The notes: generated by a model from the letters alone, not told the origin. A DNA stretch of 64,000 nucleotides from Candidatus Ozemobacteraceae bacterium (GCA_035373905.1 DAOSOK010000023.1:1-64000); one strand, 5' to 3'. Counted from the stretch's first letter, positions 8,126-17,533 are shown. Made by a program: numbers and translations.

Positions 8126-8192
8126 CGGATCCGCTCCTGTTCTTGTCGAATGAGGAGCGGAGCCGCCCCACTCGGGACGGCTCCGCGGAACG

Positions 8193-10922
8193 TTACTTCG
8201 CCACTTCTTCCACGGCCGGGATGCGCGCCACGGACATGACGCGGTCACCATCGTCGAGGGTAATCAGCTTCACTCCGGACGCCGCTCTGCCGGTCGAGCG
8301 GACTTCGTCGGCATTGAGGCGCACTACCTTGCCCTTCGTGGTGACGATCATCAGCTCGTCGCCTTCGAACATGCGCTTGATCGACAGCACCTCGCCGGTC
8401 TTTTCCTTCACCACCAGGTTGATGACGCCCTTGCCGCCGCGATGCGTGACACGGTACTCGTTCACGTCGGTCTGCTTGCTGAAGCCCATGACCGACACCG
8501 TCAGAAGCATGCCCTCGAACGGGATGTATTCGGTCGGAATCGTGTCATCGCCCGGCTCACCGGCTTCAGCCGGAGCCGCCGCAACGATCGCCGGCATGAC
8601 CTCGGCCGCCGGAACCGGCTGAACGACGGATTCGACGGATTCGCCGCCTTCCGCGCCCGGAACCGCACCGGGCTGCGGAGCGACCTGGCCGGCGCGGGTG
8701 AAGGCTTCCATGCCGATAACCACGTCCACGGGATCCTTGAAGGAGATGGCCTTCACGCCACGTGCCGCGCGCCCCATGCACCGGATCTCATCTTCGGGGA
8801 ACCGGATCGCATAGCCGCGCTGAGTGGCGATGACGACGTGTTCGCCGCCGCGGATCGTCTTCACGCCGACCAGCTCGTCATTGTCATCGAGATTGATCGC
8901 GATGATGCCCTTCGAGCTCGGCCGCGAGAACGCGGACAACTCGACCATCTTCGCGACACCGCGCCTCGTCACCATGAAGATACGACGCTGCTCGTCGAAT
9001 GTCTTCACCGGCAGCAGGGCCGTGATCTTCTCGTTCTCGGACAGGTTCAGCAGATTCACGATCGCGCGCCCGCCGGCCTGGCGGCCGCCTTCCGGAATCT
9101 TGTAGCCCTTCAGCCAGTGCGCCTTGCCGGTGGAGGTGAATACGAGCAGATACGAGTGCGTCGTGGCGAGGAACATGTGCTCGACGACGTCGTCTTCCTT
9201 CACTCCCATGGCGAAGCTGCCCTTGCCGCCGCGGCCGATCTGTCTGAACGTGTTCGGGGCGATGCGCTTGATGTAGCCGTTGCGCGTCACCGTGATCACG
9301 ATGTCTTCTTCCTGCATCAGGTCTTCGATGCCGAGCTGCTCGGCCTCGGAGTAGCAGATCTGGGTGCGGCGCTCGTCGCCGTATCTGTCGCGGATCTCGA
9401 TCAGTTCGGTTTTGACGATTTCACGTACCTTGGTGTCGCTGGCGAGAATGCCCTTGAGTTTCTCGATCAGGGCGAGAGTTTCGTGGTATTCGTTCACGAT
9501 CTTGTCCCGCTCGAGGCCGGTCAGCCGCTGCAGGCGCATGTCGAGGATCGCCTGAGCCTGGCGCTCGCTCAGCATGAAGGCATTCATCAGGCCTTCCTTG
9601 GCCTTCGCCGGGTCCGCGGCTTCCTTGATCAGCTGAATGACGGCATCGAGATTGTCGAGGGCTATGGTCAACCCTTCGAGGATGTGAGCCTTCTCTTCGG
9701 CCTTCCTGAGCTGGAACGTGGTGCGGCGTCGGATGACGTCGCGGCAATGGTCGACGTAATGGCCGAGCACGGTTTTGATATCGAGCACCAGCGGCCGGTT
9801 GTCGACCAGCACCAGCATGATGACGCCGAACCCGGACTGCATCGGGGTGTGGCGGTACAACTGGTTCAGGATGACCTCGGTGTTGACCCCCTTGCGCAGC
9901 TCGATGACGACCCGCATGCCCTCGCGGTTCGACTCGTCGCGCAGGTCGGTGATGCCGTCGATTTTCTTGTCGCGAATCAGGTCGGCGATCTGCTTGACCA
10001 GCTTCGCCTTGTTGACCTGATACGGCAGCTCGGTGATGACGATACGCTCACGGCCCCGGGCGAACTCCTCGGTGGTCGTGACGGCGCGAACCGTGATGCT
10101 GCCGCGGCCGGTGCGGTATGCCGCTTCGATGCCGTCACGGCCCATGATGGTGCCGCCGGTGGGGAAGTCGGGCCCCGGAATGAGCTTGATCAACTCGCAG
10201 ATATCGACCTCCGGATCGTCGATCAGCCGGATGGTGCCGTTGATGACCTCCGTGAGATTATGGGGCGGAATGTTCGTCGCCATACCGACGGCGATACCTG
10301 AAGAGCCGTTCACGAGGAGATTCGGGAACTTACTGGGAAGAACGATCGGCTCCTGGAGCGAACCATCGAAGTTCGGCATCCATTCGACCGTCTCCATCTC
10401 GATGTCCCGAAGCAGCTCTTCGGCGAGCTGATCGAGGCGGGATTCGGTGTAGCGCATCGCCGCGGCGCTGTCGCCGTCGATCGAGCCGAAGTTGCCGTGG
10501 CCGTCGATCAGCGGGTAGCGCAGACTGAAATCCTGGGCCATGCGAACGAGCGTGTCGTAGATCGCCAAATCGCCGTGCGGATGATATTTACCAAGCACTT
10601 CGCCGACCGTGCGGGCCGACTTCACATAACTCTTCTTGCTCGTAAAGCCCTGGTCGAACATCGCGTACAGAACGCGGCGATGAACCGGCTTGAGGCCGTC
10701 GCGAACGTCTGGAAGAGCGCGGCCGACGATGACGCTCATCGCGTAATCGATATACGAGGTTTTCATATCGTCTTCTATATTGACGAAAACCTCGTTCGGA
10801 TTCAGCGGGGGCGGCGGAACGGGAGCGCCTGAAGAGCCGGCGGCCAGTGCCCCAGAATGTTCGGTGTTCTCGGGGTTTTCCGGTGTGGTGTCGTTCGTGT
10901 TTTCAGTGTTGTCGGTAGCCAT
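8193..10922 (-). CDS. gyrA: DNA gyrase subunit A
   Basis: Breakage-reunion subunit of gyrase, 909 residues. An acidic, Asn/Thr/Pro-rich N-terminal extension of about 45 residues precedes the conserved core. The catalytic Tyr is residue 158 (AAMRYTESRL). The quinolone region reads HPHGDLAIYD, so the position equal to E. coli Ser83 is Leu119, while the Asp87 equivalent is kept (Asp123). The C-terminal beta-pinwheel has GRGGKG and HRGGKG motifs, and a Pro/Ala/Glu-rich insert of about 50 residues lies between blades (bases about 8550-8690). The ATG at 10922 lies 7 nt after the gyrB stop, so the two subunits are cotranscribed. The pinwheel and GyrA-box-like motif favour gyrase over topoisomerase IV. 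Confidence 0.97.
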   Translation of the reverse strand: MATDNTENTNDTTPENPENTEHSGALAAGSSGAPVPPPPLNPNEVFVNIEDDMKTSYIDYAMSVIVGRALPDVRDGLKPVHRRVLYAMFDQGFTSKKSYVKSARTVGEVLGKYHPHGDLAIYDTLVRMAQDFSLRYPLIDGHGNFGSIDGDSAAAMRYTESRLDQLAEELLRDIEMETVEWMPNFDGSLQEPIVLPSKFPNLLVNGSSGIAVGMATNIPPHNLTEVINGTIRLIDDPEVDICELIKLIPGPDFPTGGTIMGRDGIEAAYRTGRGSITVRAVTTTEEFARGRERIVITELPYQVNKAKLVKQIADLIRDKKIDGITDLRDESNREGMRVVIELRKGVNTEVILNQLYRHTPMQSGFGVIMLVLVDNRPLVLDIKTVLGHYVDHCRDVIRRRTTFQLRKAEEKAHILEGLTIALDNLDAVIQLIKEAADPAKAKEGLMNAFMLSERQAQAILDMRLQRLTGLERDKIVNEYHETLALIEKLKGILASDTKVREIVKTELIEIRDRYGDERRTQICYSEAEQLGIEDLMQEEDIVITVTRNGYIKRIAPNTFRQIGRGGKGSFAMGVKEDDVVEHMFLATTHSYLLVFTSTGKAHWLKGYKIPEGGRQAGGRAIVNLLNLSENEKITALLPVKTFDEQRRIFMVTRRGVAKMVELSAFSRPSSKGIIAINLDDNDELVGVKTIRGGEHVVIATQRGYAIRFPEDEIRCMGRAARGVKAISFKDPVDVVIGMEAFTRAGQVAPQPGAVPGAEGGESVESVVQPVPAAEVMPAIVAAAPAEAGEPGDDTIPTEYIPFEGMLLTVSVMGFSKQTDVNEYRVTHRGGKGVINLVVKEKTGEVLSIKRMFEGDELMIVTTKGKVVRLNADEVRSTGRAASGVKLITLDDGDRVMSVARIPAVEEVAK

Positions 10923-10929
10923 GTGTGCC

Positions 10930-12930
10930 TCAGATATCCAGATTCCGGACCTGCTTGGCGTACTGGGAGATGAACTGCCGGCGCGGTTCAACCTTGTCGC
11001 CCATCAGGACGGAGAAAATGCGGTCCGCTTCCAGCGCATCGAGCGACTGAACTTTCTTCAGAACGCGCTTCGACGGATCCATCGTGGTTTCCCAGAGCTG
11101 TTCGGGATTCATTTCGCCGAGACCTTTGTAGCGCTGGATGTTCGCGGTGCCCTCGTCGGCGCCGATGTCTTCCAGGACCTTCACCTTCTGCTCGTCGGAG
11201 TAGGCATACCGCTCGTCACGCCCCTTCTTGATCTTGTACAGGGGCGGCTGGGCGATGAAAAGATACCCCTTGTCGATGATCTCGGGCATATAGCGATAGA
11301 AGAAGGTGAGAAGCAGGGTTCGGATATGCGCCCCGTCGACGTCGGCGTCGGTCATGATGACGATTTTGTGATAGCGGGTCTTCTTGATGTCGAAATCTTC
11401 CTTGCCGACGTTCGTTCCCACGGCCGAGACCAGGTCCTGGATCGCCTCGCTAGTGAGAACGCGTTCGAGTCGGGTTTTCTCGACGTTCAGGATCTTGCCG
11501 CGCAACGGCAGCACCGCCTGTATCTTGCGATCGCGGCCCTGTTTCGCAGAGCCGCCGGCCGAATCGCCTTCGACGATGAACAGTTCGCACTTCGACGGAT
11601 CGCTCTCCTGGCAGTCGGCAAGCTTGCCGGGAAGCGAGTTGCCGTCCATGGCGGTCTTGCGCCGGGTCAGTTCGCGAGCTTTCTGGGCAGCGATGCGGGC
11701 GCGCATGGCAGTGAGGATCTTGTCGACGACGGGCCGGGCAACCAGCGGGTTCTGCTCGAAGTAGTCGCTCAGATACTCGGTCACGACGGCATCGACGATG
11801 CCGCGCACCTCGGGATTGCCCAGCTTGCCCTTCGTCTGACCCTCGAACTGGGGTTCGGGAACCTTGATCGAAAGCACACCGACGAGCCCTTCGCGCACGT
11901 CGTCGGTCGTGAGCTTCACTTCCTTGCTCTTGTCCTTGCCGAGCAGGGTCGGATCCTTTTTCAGGTAGTCGTTGAACACCTTCGTGAGGGCCGAGCGGTA
12001 ACCCAGCACATGCGTGCCGCCGTCGATCGTGTTGATGTTGTTGACGAAGGCCAGGAACTGCTCGTTATAGCCATCGTTATACGACATCGCGACCTCGACT
12101 TCGACATCGTCGCGCTCGCGTTTGAAATGCACCACGTCGCGGAACAGCGTCGTCTTGGTCTCGTTCAGATACTCGACGAAGCTGCCGATGCCGCCCTGAT
12201 ACTCGAACAGATGGCACTTCTGGGTTTTCGTCTGGCGCAGCACGATCTTGACGCCGCGATTGAGGAAAGCCAGCTCGCGGAGGCGCTTCGAGAGAATCTC
12301 GAAGTTGAATTCGATATTCGGAAACACTTCCCTGTCGGGCATGAAGTGCACTTTCGTGCCTCTGCGATCGGCACCCTCGGTGACGGTCATCTCGCCCACC
12401 GGGGCACCGCGCTGGAACAACTGCTGATGAATCGAGCCGTCGCGCCAGACCGTGACTTCGAGCCACTCGGAGAGAGCGTTCACGACCGAAACTCCGACGC
12501 CGTGAAGGCCGCCGCTGAATTTATAGCTCTTTTTATCGAACTTGCCGCCCGAGTGCAGCACCGTCAGCAACACTTCGAGAGCCGGCCGACCGGTACCGGG
12601 GTGGATGTCGACCGGCATGCCGCGGCCGTCGTCGAGAACCGAGAGCGAACCGTTGTCGTGCATCTGCACGTGGACCGTCGTGGCGTGTCCGGCGAGCGCC
12701 TCGTCGATGCTGTTGTCGACGACTTCCCAGACCAGGTGGTGCAGCCCGTCCATGCCGGTGCCGCCGATATACATGCCGGGCCGTTTCCGGACGGCTTCCA
12801 GACCTTCTAGGACCTGGATGTTCTTCGCGGAATACTCGCCCGCCAGGCCGTCGACCGGCAGGCCGTTCCCGTCTTCCGTCTTCGCGGCCGCCGCGGCCAG
12901 GGGTGTCAACAAGGTTTCGGTATCAGGCAT
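10930..12930 (-). CDS. gyrB: DNA gyrase subunit B
   Basis: ATPase subunit of gyrase, 666 residues, the usual length of the short GyrB form. In order are the GHKL ATP-binding motifs (VWEVVDNSIDEA and DDGRGMPVD), the ATP-lid region (KFSGGLHGVGVSVVNALS), the transducer, then the TOPRIM domain with EGDSAGGSAKQGRDR and the metal-binding MTDADVDGAH, and the C-terminal IQRYKGLGEMN. Its start overlaps the end of the upstream remB-like gene by 8 nt, and gyrA follows after 7 nt. The order dciA-like, remB-like, gyrB, gyrA forms one tightly packed transcription unit linking initiation factors with supercoiling control. Confidence 0.98.
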   Translation of the reverse strand: MPDTETLLTPLAAAAAKTEDGNGLPVDGLAGEYSAKNIQVLEGLEAVRKRPGMYIGGTGMDGLHHLVWEVVDNSIDEALAGHATTVHVQMHDNGSLSVLDDGRGMPVDIHPGTGRPALEVLLTVLHSGGKFDKKSYKFSGGLHGVGVSVVNALSEWLEVTVWRDGSIHQQLFQRGAPVGEMTVTEGADRRGTKVHFMPDREVFPNIEFNFEILSKRLRELAFLNRGVKIVLRQTKTQKCHLFEYQGGIGSFVEYLNETKTTLFRDVVHFKRERDDVEVEVAMSYNDGYNEQFLAFVNNINTIDGGTHVLGYRSALTKVFNDYLKKDPTLLGKDKSKEVKLTTDDVREGLVGVLSIKVPEPQFEGQTKGKLGNPEVRGIVDAVVTEYLSDYFEQNPLVARPVVDKILTAMRARIAAQKARELTRRKTAMDGNSLPGKLADCQESDPSKCELFIVEGDSAGGSAKQGRDRKIQAVLPLRGKILNVEKTRLERVLTSEAIQDLVSAVGTNVGKEDFDIKKTRYHKIVIMTDADVDGAHIRTLLLTFFYRYMPEIIDKGYLFIAQPPLYKIKKGRDERYAYSDEQKVKVLEDIGADEGTANIQRYKGLGEMNPEQLWETTMDPSKRVLKKVQSLDALEADRIFSVLMGDKVEPRRQFISQYAKQVRNLDI

Positions 12931-13240
12931 CGTCTTCGTCTCCAGTCCCGTGGCTCTCGTCCAGATCGGCCACGACCTTCTTCACCGGCGGAAGCCGGTG
13001 ATAAAATGCTTCACCAAACAGCTCGCTCCGGCCCCGGTGCGACAGCGCATCCGGTGACAGGGTAGAGCCGAGCCATCGTCCGTCCGCCGTCAGGACAGCC
13101 GCGTGCGGCTCCCCGTCGAGCGTTCCCCGGACGGATGTGAGGATCGTTTCACGCGTGACCGGATCGATCGTCGCGAGATTCACGATCGCCACGCATTCGG
13201 ACAGGTCGATAAATTCGTTGTTCCCGAGATGAATCAGCAT
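12923..13240 (-). CDS. RemB/YaaB-like (DUF370) regulator
   Basis: The 105-residue protein has an N-terminus (MLIHLGNNEFIDLSECVAI) matching the DUF370/RemA-RemB family, small DNA-binding regulators. In Bacillus the relative YaaB/RemB lies just upstream of gyrB, as here, so gene order supports the call. The family core takes up about 90 residues; an acidic tail (DLDESHGTGDEDDA) follows and is not typical. The ATG at 13240 has a clear site (GGGAGG) about 10 nt upstream and overlaps the dciA-like stop by 7 nt; its own end overlaps gyrB. It may control the operon or DNA-linked developmental genes, which is inference. Confidence 0.75.
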   Translation of the reverse strand: MLIHLGNNEFIDLSECVAIVNLATIDPVTRETILTSVRGTLDGEPHAAVLTADGRWLGSTLSPDALSHRGRSELFGEAFYHRLPPVKKVVADLDESHGTGDEDDA

Positions 13241-14220
13241 GCGTCGGATTCCTCCCGGGGTTCGGCGCTGAGGCGCTCGAGAAGTCGTTTCCATTCGGCC
13301 GGGAGCATGGCGTCGATAGCATCGGGCGTCATGACATCGGGCCGAACCCCCGTTTCGAGGATCACCGCTCGGATCATCTCGAACCGCAGACGCGGCACGA
13401 GCGTTTCATCGGGTGTTTCGCGAAGCTGTGCCCCGAGCGCTTCGACGGCCGCGCGAACCTCGCCGAGGAGATCGATCTTGGCGGCGAGCAGTTCTTCGGG
13501 CATTACGCTTGGAAGATGCTCCCTGACTTCGTCGAGGGTCAGCCAAGGAGTTTCGTCGAGCAGCGTGCGAAGCCTGGCCCGGATCTCGACCCTCGCGTTG
13601 TGCCGGCAGACGGCACACGCGGTCGTTCCGGTCCTGACCGTGACGGCCCCACACGTTGGGCAAGGGGTCAGTCCGCTCATGGCTAGAGCATTGCGCCTTG
13701 CCTGCAGTTTGGCCTTGCATCGAAGAATCAGGTCGTGAAGCCGACGGTCCTTCGTTGCGGGCACGTCGGAAACGCTTGCTCCGCGCCAGTCCGGCCACTG
13801 GGGGGGGCTGGCGATCGGCGCCGTTGCCGGCAGCCGTCCGAGACGCGCGACGGTGGTCCGGATTTCCGTTCCCAAGCAGAGCTGGCCGACGCGCTCGAGC
13901 ACCTGGGTGCGGACGAATATGAACGTCTGCATCCATTGGGAGTCTTCGCAGACCACGAACAGCTTTCCCTGGAACAGGCGCTCGGGAGCGGTGTGACGCG
14001 CAAGATCGGGACCGACGATCGACGGCCATGTTTTACGCAGTCGCCCGAGTTGCATCATTTCTGATCCGGCGGCACGCGCGACGCGCATGGAAAACCCCCG
14101 TCCGCCTTGCTGGCCGTATCTGGCCTCCCAGGCCTGGCGCCGCAGTTCGGCGAGGGTATCCGTGAGCATGCTTCCGATGGGACGGATGCCGCTCCGATAC
14201 CGGGGTTTTTCTGCGTTCAT
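13234..14220 (-). CDS. DciA-like (DUF721) protein with a C-terminal zinc-ribbon extension
   Basis: The 328-residue protein's N-terminal 125 residues have the DUF721/DciA pattern, with WPSIVGPDLARHT at about 65-77 and KLFVVCEDSQWMQ at about 86-98. DciA is the helicase-loading factor of bacteria lacking DnaC/DnaI. Beyond it are a linker and a probable zinc ribbon with Cys at 187, 190, 202 and 205, then about 120 helical residues with no family I recognise. Typical DciA proteins are much shorter, so this is an extended version. The ATG at 14220 has GAGGAAA upstream; a longer in-frame start adds basic non-family sequence. It heads the gyrase operon and overlaps the remB-like gene. Confidence 0.72.
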   Translation of the reverse strand: MNAEKPRYRSGIRPIGSMLTDTLAELRRQAWEARYGQQGGRGFSMRVARAAGSEMMQLGRLRKTWPSIVGPDLARHTAPERLFQGKLFVVCEDSQWMQTFIFVRTQVLERVGQLCLGTEIRTTVARLGRLPATAPIASPPQWPDWRGASVSDVPATKDRRLHDLILRCKAKLQARRNALAMSGLTPCPTCGAVTVRTGTTACAVCRHNARVEIRARLRTLLDETPWLTLDEVREHLPSVMPEELLAAKIDLLGEVRAAVEALGAQLRETPDETLVPRLRFEMIRAVILETGVRPDVMTPDAIDAMLPAEWKRLLERLSAEPREESDAC

Positions 14221-14358
14221 GCGAATGCTCGGTTTCCTCTGAAAACGCGATGGGGTGCGGACTATGATACTCTGAATTTGTCCCGGGCGCAAGTCTGGAC
14301 CTCCCGCCTGTCTGATGGTTTGGCTAAGGCGAAACGGCTTTCACGCCGATGACTGGAT

Positions 14359-14387
14359 AGACCGGGTTTTGACTTCGAACCCGGTCT
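14359..14387 (+). promoter_or_regulatory. Hairpin in the leader of cheY
   Basis: AGACCGGGTT (14359-14368) pairs with AACCCGGTCT (14378-14387) around a 9-nt loop, 40 nt before the cheY start. No T run follows, so a terminator is unlikely. It may be a leader structure or an operator. Confidence 0.4.
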
Positions 14388-14427
14388 GGAGTACCCTTAG
14401 AGGGACACCTTAGGAACGAGGTTGTTC

Positions 14428-14793
14428 ATGTCCAAACGGATCATGATTGTCGATGACACGGCCGTGATGCGGCTGATGCTCAGGCGCCTCCTGGAGAAAA
14501 ACGGGTATGAGGTGTGCGCCGAAGCTTCCACCGGCACGGAAGCCGTCGAGAATTATGTCGCCCAGAAACCGGACCTCGTCACCATGGATCTCACGATGCC
14601 CGAAATGGACGGCATCACCGCCGTCAGAAAGATCATCCAGATCGACCCAAAGGCGATCGTCATCATGTGTTCCGCCATGGGGCAGATGGAAAAAGTGAAA
14701 GCGGCTATCATGGCGGGGGCCAGGGATTTTCTGGTCAAGCCGCTCCAACCCGAACGGGTTCTCGCCACGATCCAGAAACTGCTCGGGGAATGA
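14428..14793 (+). CDS. CheY-like single-domain response regulator
   Basis: A 121-residue stand-alone receiver domain with the acidic pocket VDD (Asp9, Asp10), phosphoacceptor Asp54 (VTMDLTMPEMDG) and the conserved Lys in the LVKPLQPE motif near residue 105. The CSAMGQ segment replaces the usual (T/S)A switch region, with Ser kept. This domain type carries phosphate from CheA to the flagellar motor or to other targets. The ATG at 14428 is preferred over TTG at 14422 since a GAGG site lies 7 nt upstream and MSKRIMIVDD is the normal beginning. The gene is convergent with an HDOD gene (6-nt gap), and a flagellin is in the same window. Confidence 0.9.
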   Translation: MSKRIMIVDDTAVMRLMLRRLLEKNGYEVCAEASTGTEAVENYVAQKPDLVTMDLTMPEMDGITAVRKIIQIDPKAIVIMCSAMGQMEKVKAAIMAGARDFLVKPLQPERVLATIQKLLGE

Positions 14794-14799
14794 ACGGGG

Positions 14800-15933
14800 T
14801 CAGGTGAAAATTCCCTGTTCCTGGGCCGCAAGGAACTCCCCGAACTCCTTCATCACGTCTTTCCACGGCATCTCTTTCTGCTTCACGAAGAAATACGCTT
14901 CGAGCTTCTGAAACCACGGACTGAACGGCATCTTGTCGATCTCGTTGAGATAGTTGTTGGCGCAAAAGATCGGCAACGTGAGGGCGTTCCAGCCGGCGGA
15001 CTTCAGATAATGGTGGTCAGCGACGATCGCGCCGAGATACTCGGGGAAGTTCCAGAGAGTGCACAGGTGGCTTCCGATCGACTGATGCTCGGTGCCGAAC
15101 ACCAGGAGCTCGGCGATGAAACTCGGCTTGCTTTCCTCGATGATCTTCTGCCGGACGTCCTGATAGCGGTCGGGAAAGGCGAACATCAGCGCCTGCCGGC
15201 CGATGTCGTGAAGAAGCCCGCCCAGGCGCACTTTTGCGCATTCGTCGCTCGACGCGCCGCCGGCTCTGGCGATGAACTCGGCAAGGGTGGCGCATTTCCG
15301 GCCGTGGTCCATCAGCTCCTTCTGGGCCGAGAACAGGCCTCCGACGCTCTTGTAAAAGTTGAAAATGAACAGCTGCCTGAGATTCGACATGCCCAGGATC
15401 GCCATCGCCTGGTGCAGCGTTTCGGCTTTTGATCTTCGGGCGAACGTTGCGGAATTCGCCCAGCGGATGACCTGACTGCAAAGCCCGGGATTATCCTTGA
15501 TCTTGTTTTCGAGCGCCGCAAGTGAAGCGTCCGGCGAACTCGTTTCGGCGATCAGTTTGTAGGCTTCCGTGTTGAGCACGGGAACGTCGCGAAGTTTTCT
15601 CCGGAGCAGTTCGAGAGTTTCATCGCCCGCGAACGAGAGTGCGGCGCTTTTTACGGAAGGAAAAACCGCCAGCCCGGTGCGTCTGCACAGGTCGATGACA
15701 TCCTGCTGCGTCGTAATGACCTTGATGTTCGATCGGTCTTTCAGGACGCCGAGGTGCTTGATCAATTTCTGGGTGACGTTCGACAGGTTGAGCAGGTTCA
15801 CCAGCATGTGGGGAAGCTTTTTTGAAAACTGGGAAAGGCTCTGTTCGGGGTCGGTGTTTGGAATCGACGCATCATTTTCTATGATGACGTGACTGAGCCC
15901 GCCATCCAGTGTCTCAACCCGTACCTGCGGCAT
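14800..15933 (-). CDS. HDOD-domain signalling protein
   Basis: The 377-residue protein has an N-terminal region of about 100 residues with no clear domain, then an HDOD domain at about 110-310. Signs are the VPVLNTEAYKL entry segment, the AIRWANSA-like helix, and GLLHDIGRQALM, which keeps HD-like residues, with a second His-rich segment, VADHHYLKS, later on. HDOD proteins are non-enzymatic relatives of HD hydrolases that take part in motility, c-di-GMP and cell-cycle signalling. Convergence with cheY and proximity to the flagellin gene suggest a signalling role, but no partner is shown by the sequence. The start is the ATG at 15933. Confidence 0.82.
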   Translation of the reverse strand: MPQVRVETLDGGLSHVIIENDASIPNTDPEQSLSQFSKKLPHMLVNLLNLSNVTQKLIKHLGVLKDRSNIKVITTQQDVIDLCRRTGLAVFPSVKSAALSFAGDETLELLRRKLRDVPVLNTEAYKLIAETSSPDASLAALENKIKDNPGLCSQVIRWANSATFARRSKAETLHQAMAILGMSNLRQLFIFNFYKSVGGLFSAQKELMDHGRKCATLAEFIARAGGASSDECAKVRLGGLLHDIGRQALMFAFPDRYQDVRQKIIEESKPSFIAELLVFGTEHQSIGSHLCTLWNFPEYLGAIVADHHYLKSAGWNALTLPIFCANNYLNEIDKMPFSPWFQKLEAYFFVKQKEMPWKDVMKEFGEFLAAQEQGIFT

Positions 15934-16129
15934 GGATATCCCTCATCAGCTCTGTCATTCTCTTTGCCCGCAAAACATAGCATACCCCGGCGCGGATTGT
16001 CCAAGATATCCAAGATCAGGAAAAACCCGTTCCCCACGAGCAACTCGGCGGATCACGATCCGCCTTATATTCGGAACGTTGGCTGCTGATATGCAGGGAT
16101 GCCTCGCAAAGCTCCCGAGGCTCCCCCTT

Positions 16130-17533
16130 TTACCGGTTCTGCGGGTCGACCCAGCGCAGCAGCCGCTCGAACTCGGCAGCAAAGGCAGGGTCGTTCGCAA
16201 CGCGCTCTCGGATTTTTTCGCAGGAGTGCATCACCGTCGTATGGTCCCGTCCGCCGAAATTCGCGCCGATCTGGTTAAGTGAGGAATCCGTCAGCATCTG
16301 GGAAATGCGCATCGCGATCTGACGGGGTAGAACGAGGTTCGCCGAACGCCGCTTGCTCGTCATCTCGGCTTCGGGGATATCGTAATACTCGGAGACCCGT
16401 TTCATGATCCAGGAGATGGTGACCTTTCCCGGCGTCTGCTCGCGGAAGAATTCCTTCAGAACCTGGTCCACAAGATCCTTGTCGATCGGTTTCTGAACGA
16501 CGCTTGCATACGCCACAACCCGGGTGAAAGCACCTTCGAGCGTTCTGATGTTCGTCACGACGCCTTCGGCCAGATACATGAGAATGTCGTCGGAAACTTT
16601 GATGACGGATCGCGCGGCGGCTTTTTTCAGGATGGCGACGCGCATTTCCAGGTCAGGGGGTTGAATATCGCAGACGACACCCATTTCGAACCTGGAGACA
16701 AGACGTTCTTCCAGGCGCTGGATTTTTTTCGGCGGCGCGTCGGACGTCAGGATGATCTGCTTCTTGTTCTGGAAGAGCTCATTGAACGTATGGAAGAACT
16801 CTTCGATAACGGAGTCCTTTCCGACGAAAAACTGCACATCGTCGATCAGAAGCAGGTCTCTGCGGCGGTACTTCGCGCGGAACTCGTTCATCTTTTTGTC
16901 TTTTACGGCTTCAATGAACTCATTGGTGAACGCTTCGGAAGACAGGTAGGCAACTCTCAGCTTCGGATTCGTTTTCAGGACTTCCTGGCCGATGGCCTGC
17001 ATCAGATGGGTTTTTCCAAGACCGACGCCGCCGTAAATGAACACCGGGTTGTAAGCGGTTCCAAGCGGTTTGCTCGCGACGGCCTGACAGACCGCGTGAG
17101 CGAATTGATTGCTCTTGCCCACGATGAAGGTGTCGAACGTGTATTTCCCGTTGAATTGGAGCATCGACTGGGCGTGCGGCTTTTCCGCCGGGGCTTTTTC
17201 GGGAAGAGTGATTGTGACGGAGGGTCCGCCGATTGCGGGAAGGCAGGGTTGGATGGGAACCGGAGCTTTTGCAGCTTTCGCGGTTGTTCTTGAACGTGTG
17301 ACGAAAATGCACGACAGGGGAGGGGTCGCCCCCTGGAGGATTTTCTGGATCATGCCGTGGTAGCGTCGTTCGACCCAATCTCGGCAAACTTCGTTTAGAG
17401 CCTCGAGAACGAGGGTTTCTCCCTCGATGCCGACCGGGTTGATCGAGTTGAGGAAGATGTTGAGGTTTGCTTCGTTGACCTGGGTTCGGATTTCACCGGT
17501 AATGCGCGACCACAACTGACTTACTGCTTCCAT
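16130..17533 (-). CDS. dnaA: Chromosomal replication initiator protein DnaA
   Basis: Replication initiator, 467 residues. Domain I occupies about 1-75, a Pro/Ala-rich domain II linker 80-125, and the AAA+ domain III 126-345 with Walker A GGVGLGKT (168-175) and Walker B LLLIDDVQFF. Domain IV, 346-467, carries the DnaA-box recognition signature GGRDHTTVMH. The start is the ATG at 17533 with an AGAGGA site. dnaN and recF do not follow; the next minus-strand gene is the HDOD protein after about 200 bases. A DnaA-box cluster lies directly upstream, consistent with autoregulation and with an origin there. Confidence 0.98.
   Translation of the reverse strand: MEAVSQLWSRITGEIRTQVNEANLNIFLNSINPVGIEGETLVLEALNEVCRDWVERRYHGMIQKILQGATPPLSCIFVTRSRTTAKAAKAPVPIQPCLPAIGGPSVTITLPEKAPAEKPHAQSMLQFNGKYTFDTFIVGKSNQFAHAVCQAVASKPLGTAYNPVFIYGGVGLGKTHLMQAIGQEVLKTNPKLRVAYLSSEAFTNEFIEAVKDKKMNEFRAKYRRRDLLLIDDVQFFVGKDSVIEEFFHTFNELFQNKKQIILTSDAPPKKIQRLEERLVSRFEMGVVCDIQPPDLEMRVAILKKAAARSVIKVSDDILMYLAEGVVTNIRTLEGAFTRVVAYASVVQKPIDKDLVDQVLKEFFREQTPGKVTISWIMKRVSEYYDIPEAEMTSKRRSANLVLPRQIAMRISQMLTDSSLNQIGANFGGRDHTTVMHSCEKIRERVANDPAFAAEFERLLRWVDPQNR

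Noticed and set aside
10780..12810. 676-codon plus-strand open frame opposite gyrB
   Set aside because: It is antisense to a clear gyrB; high-GC codon bias keeps the antisense frame open and the product resembles no family.
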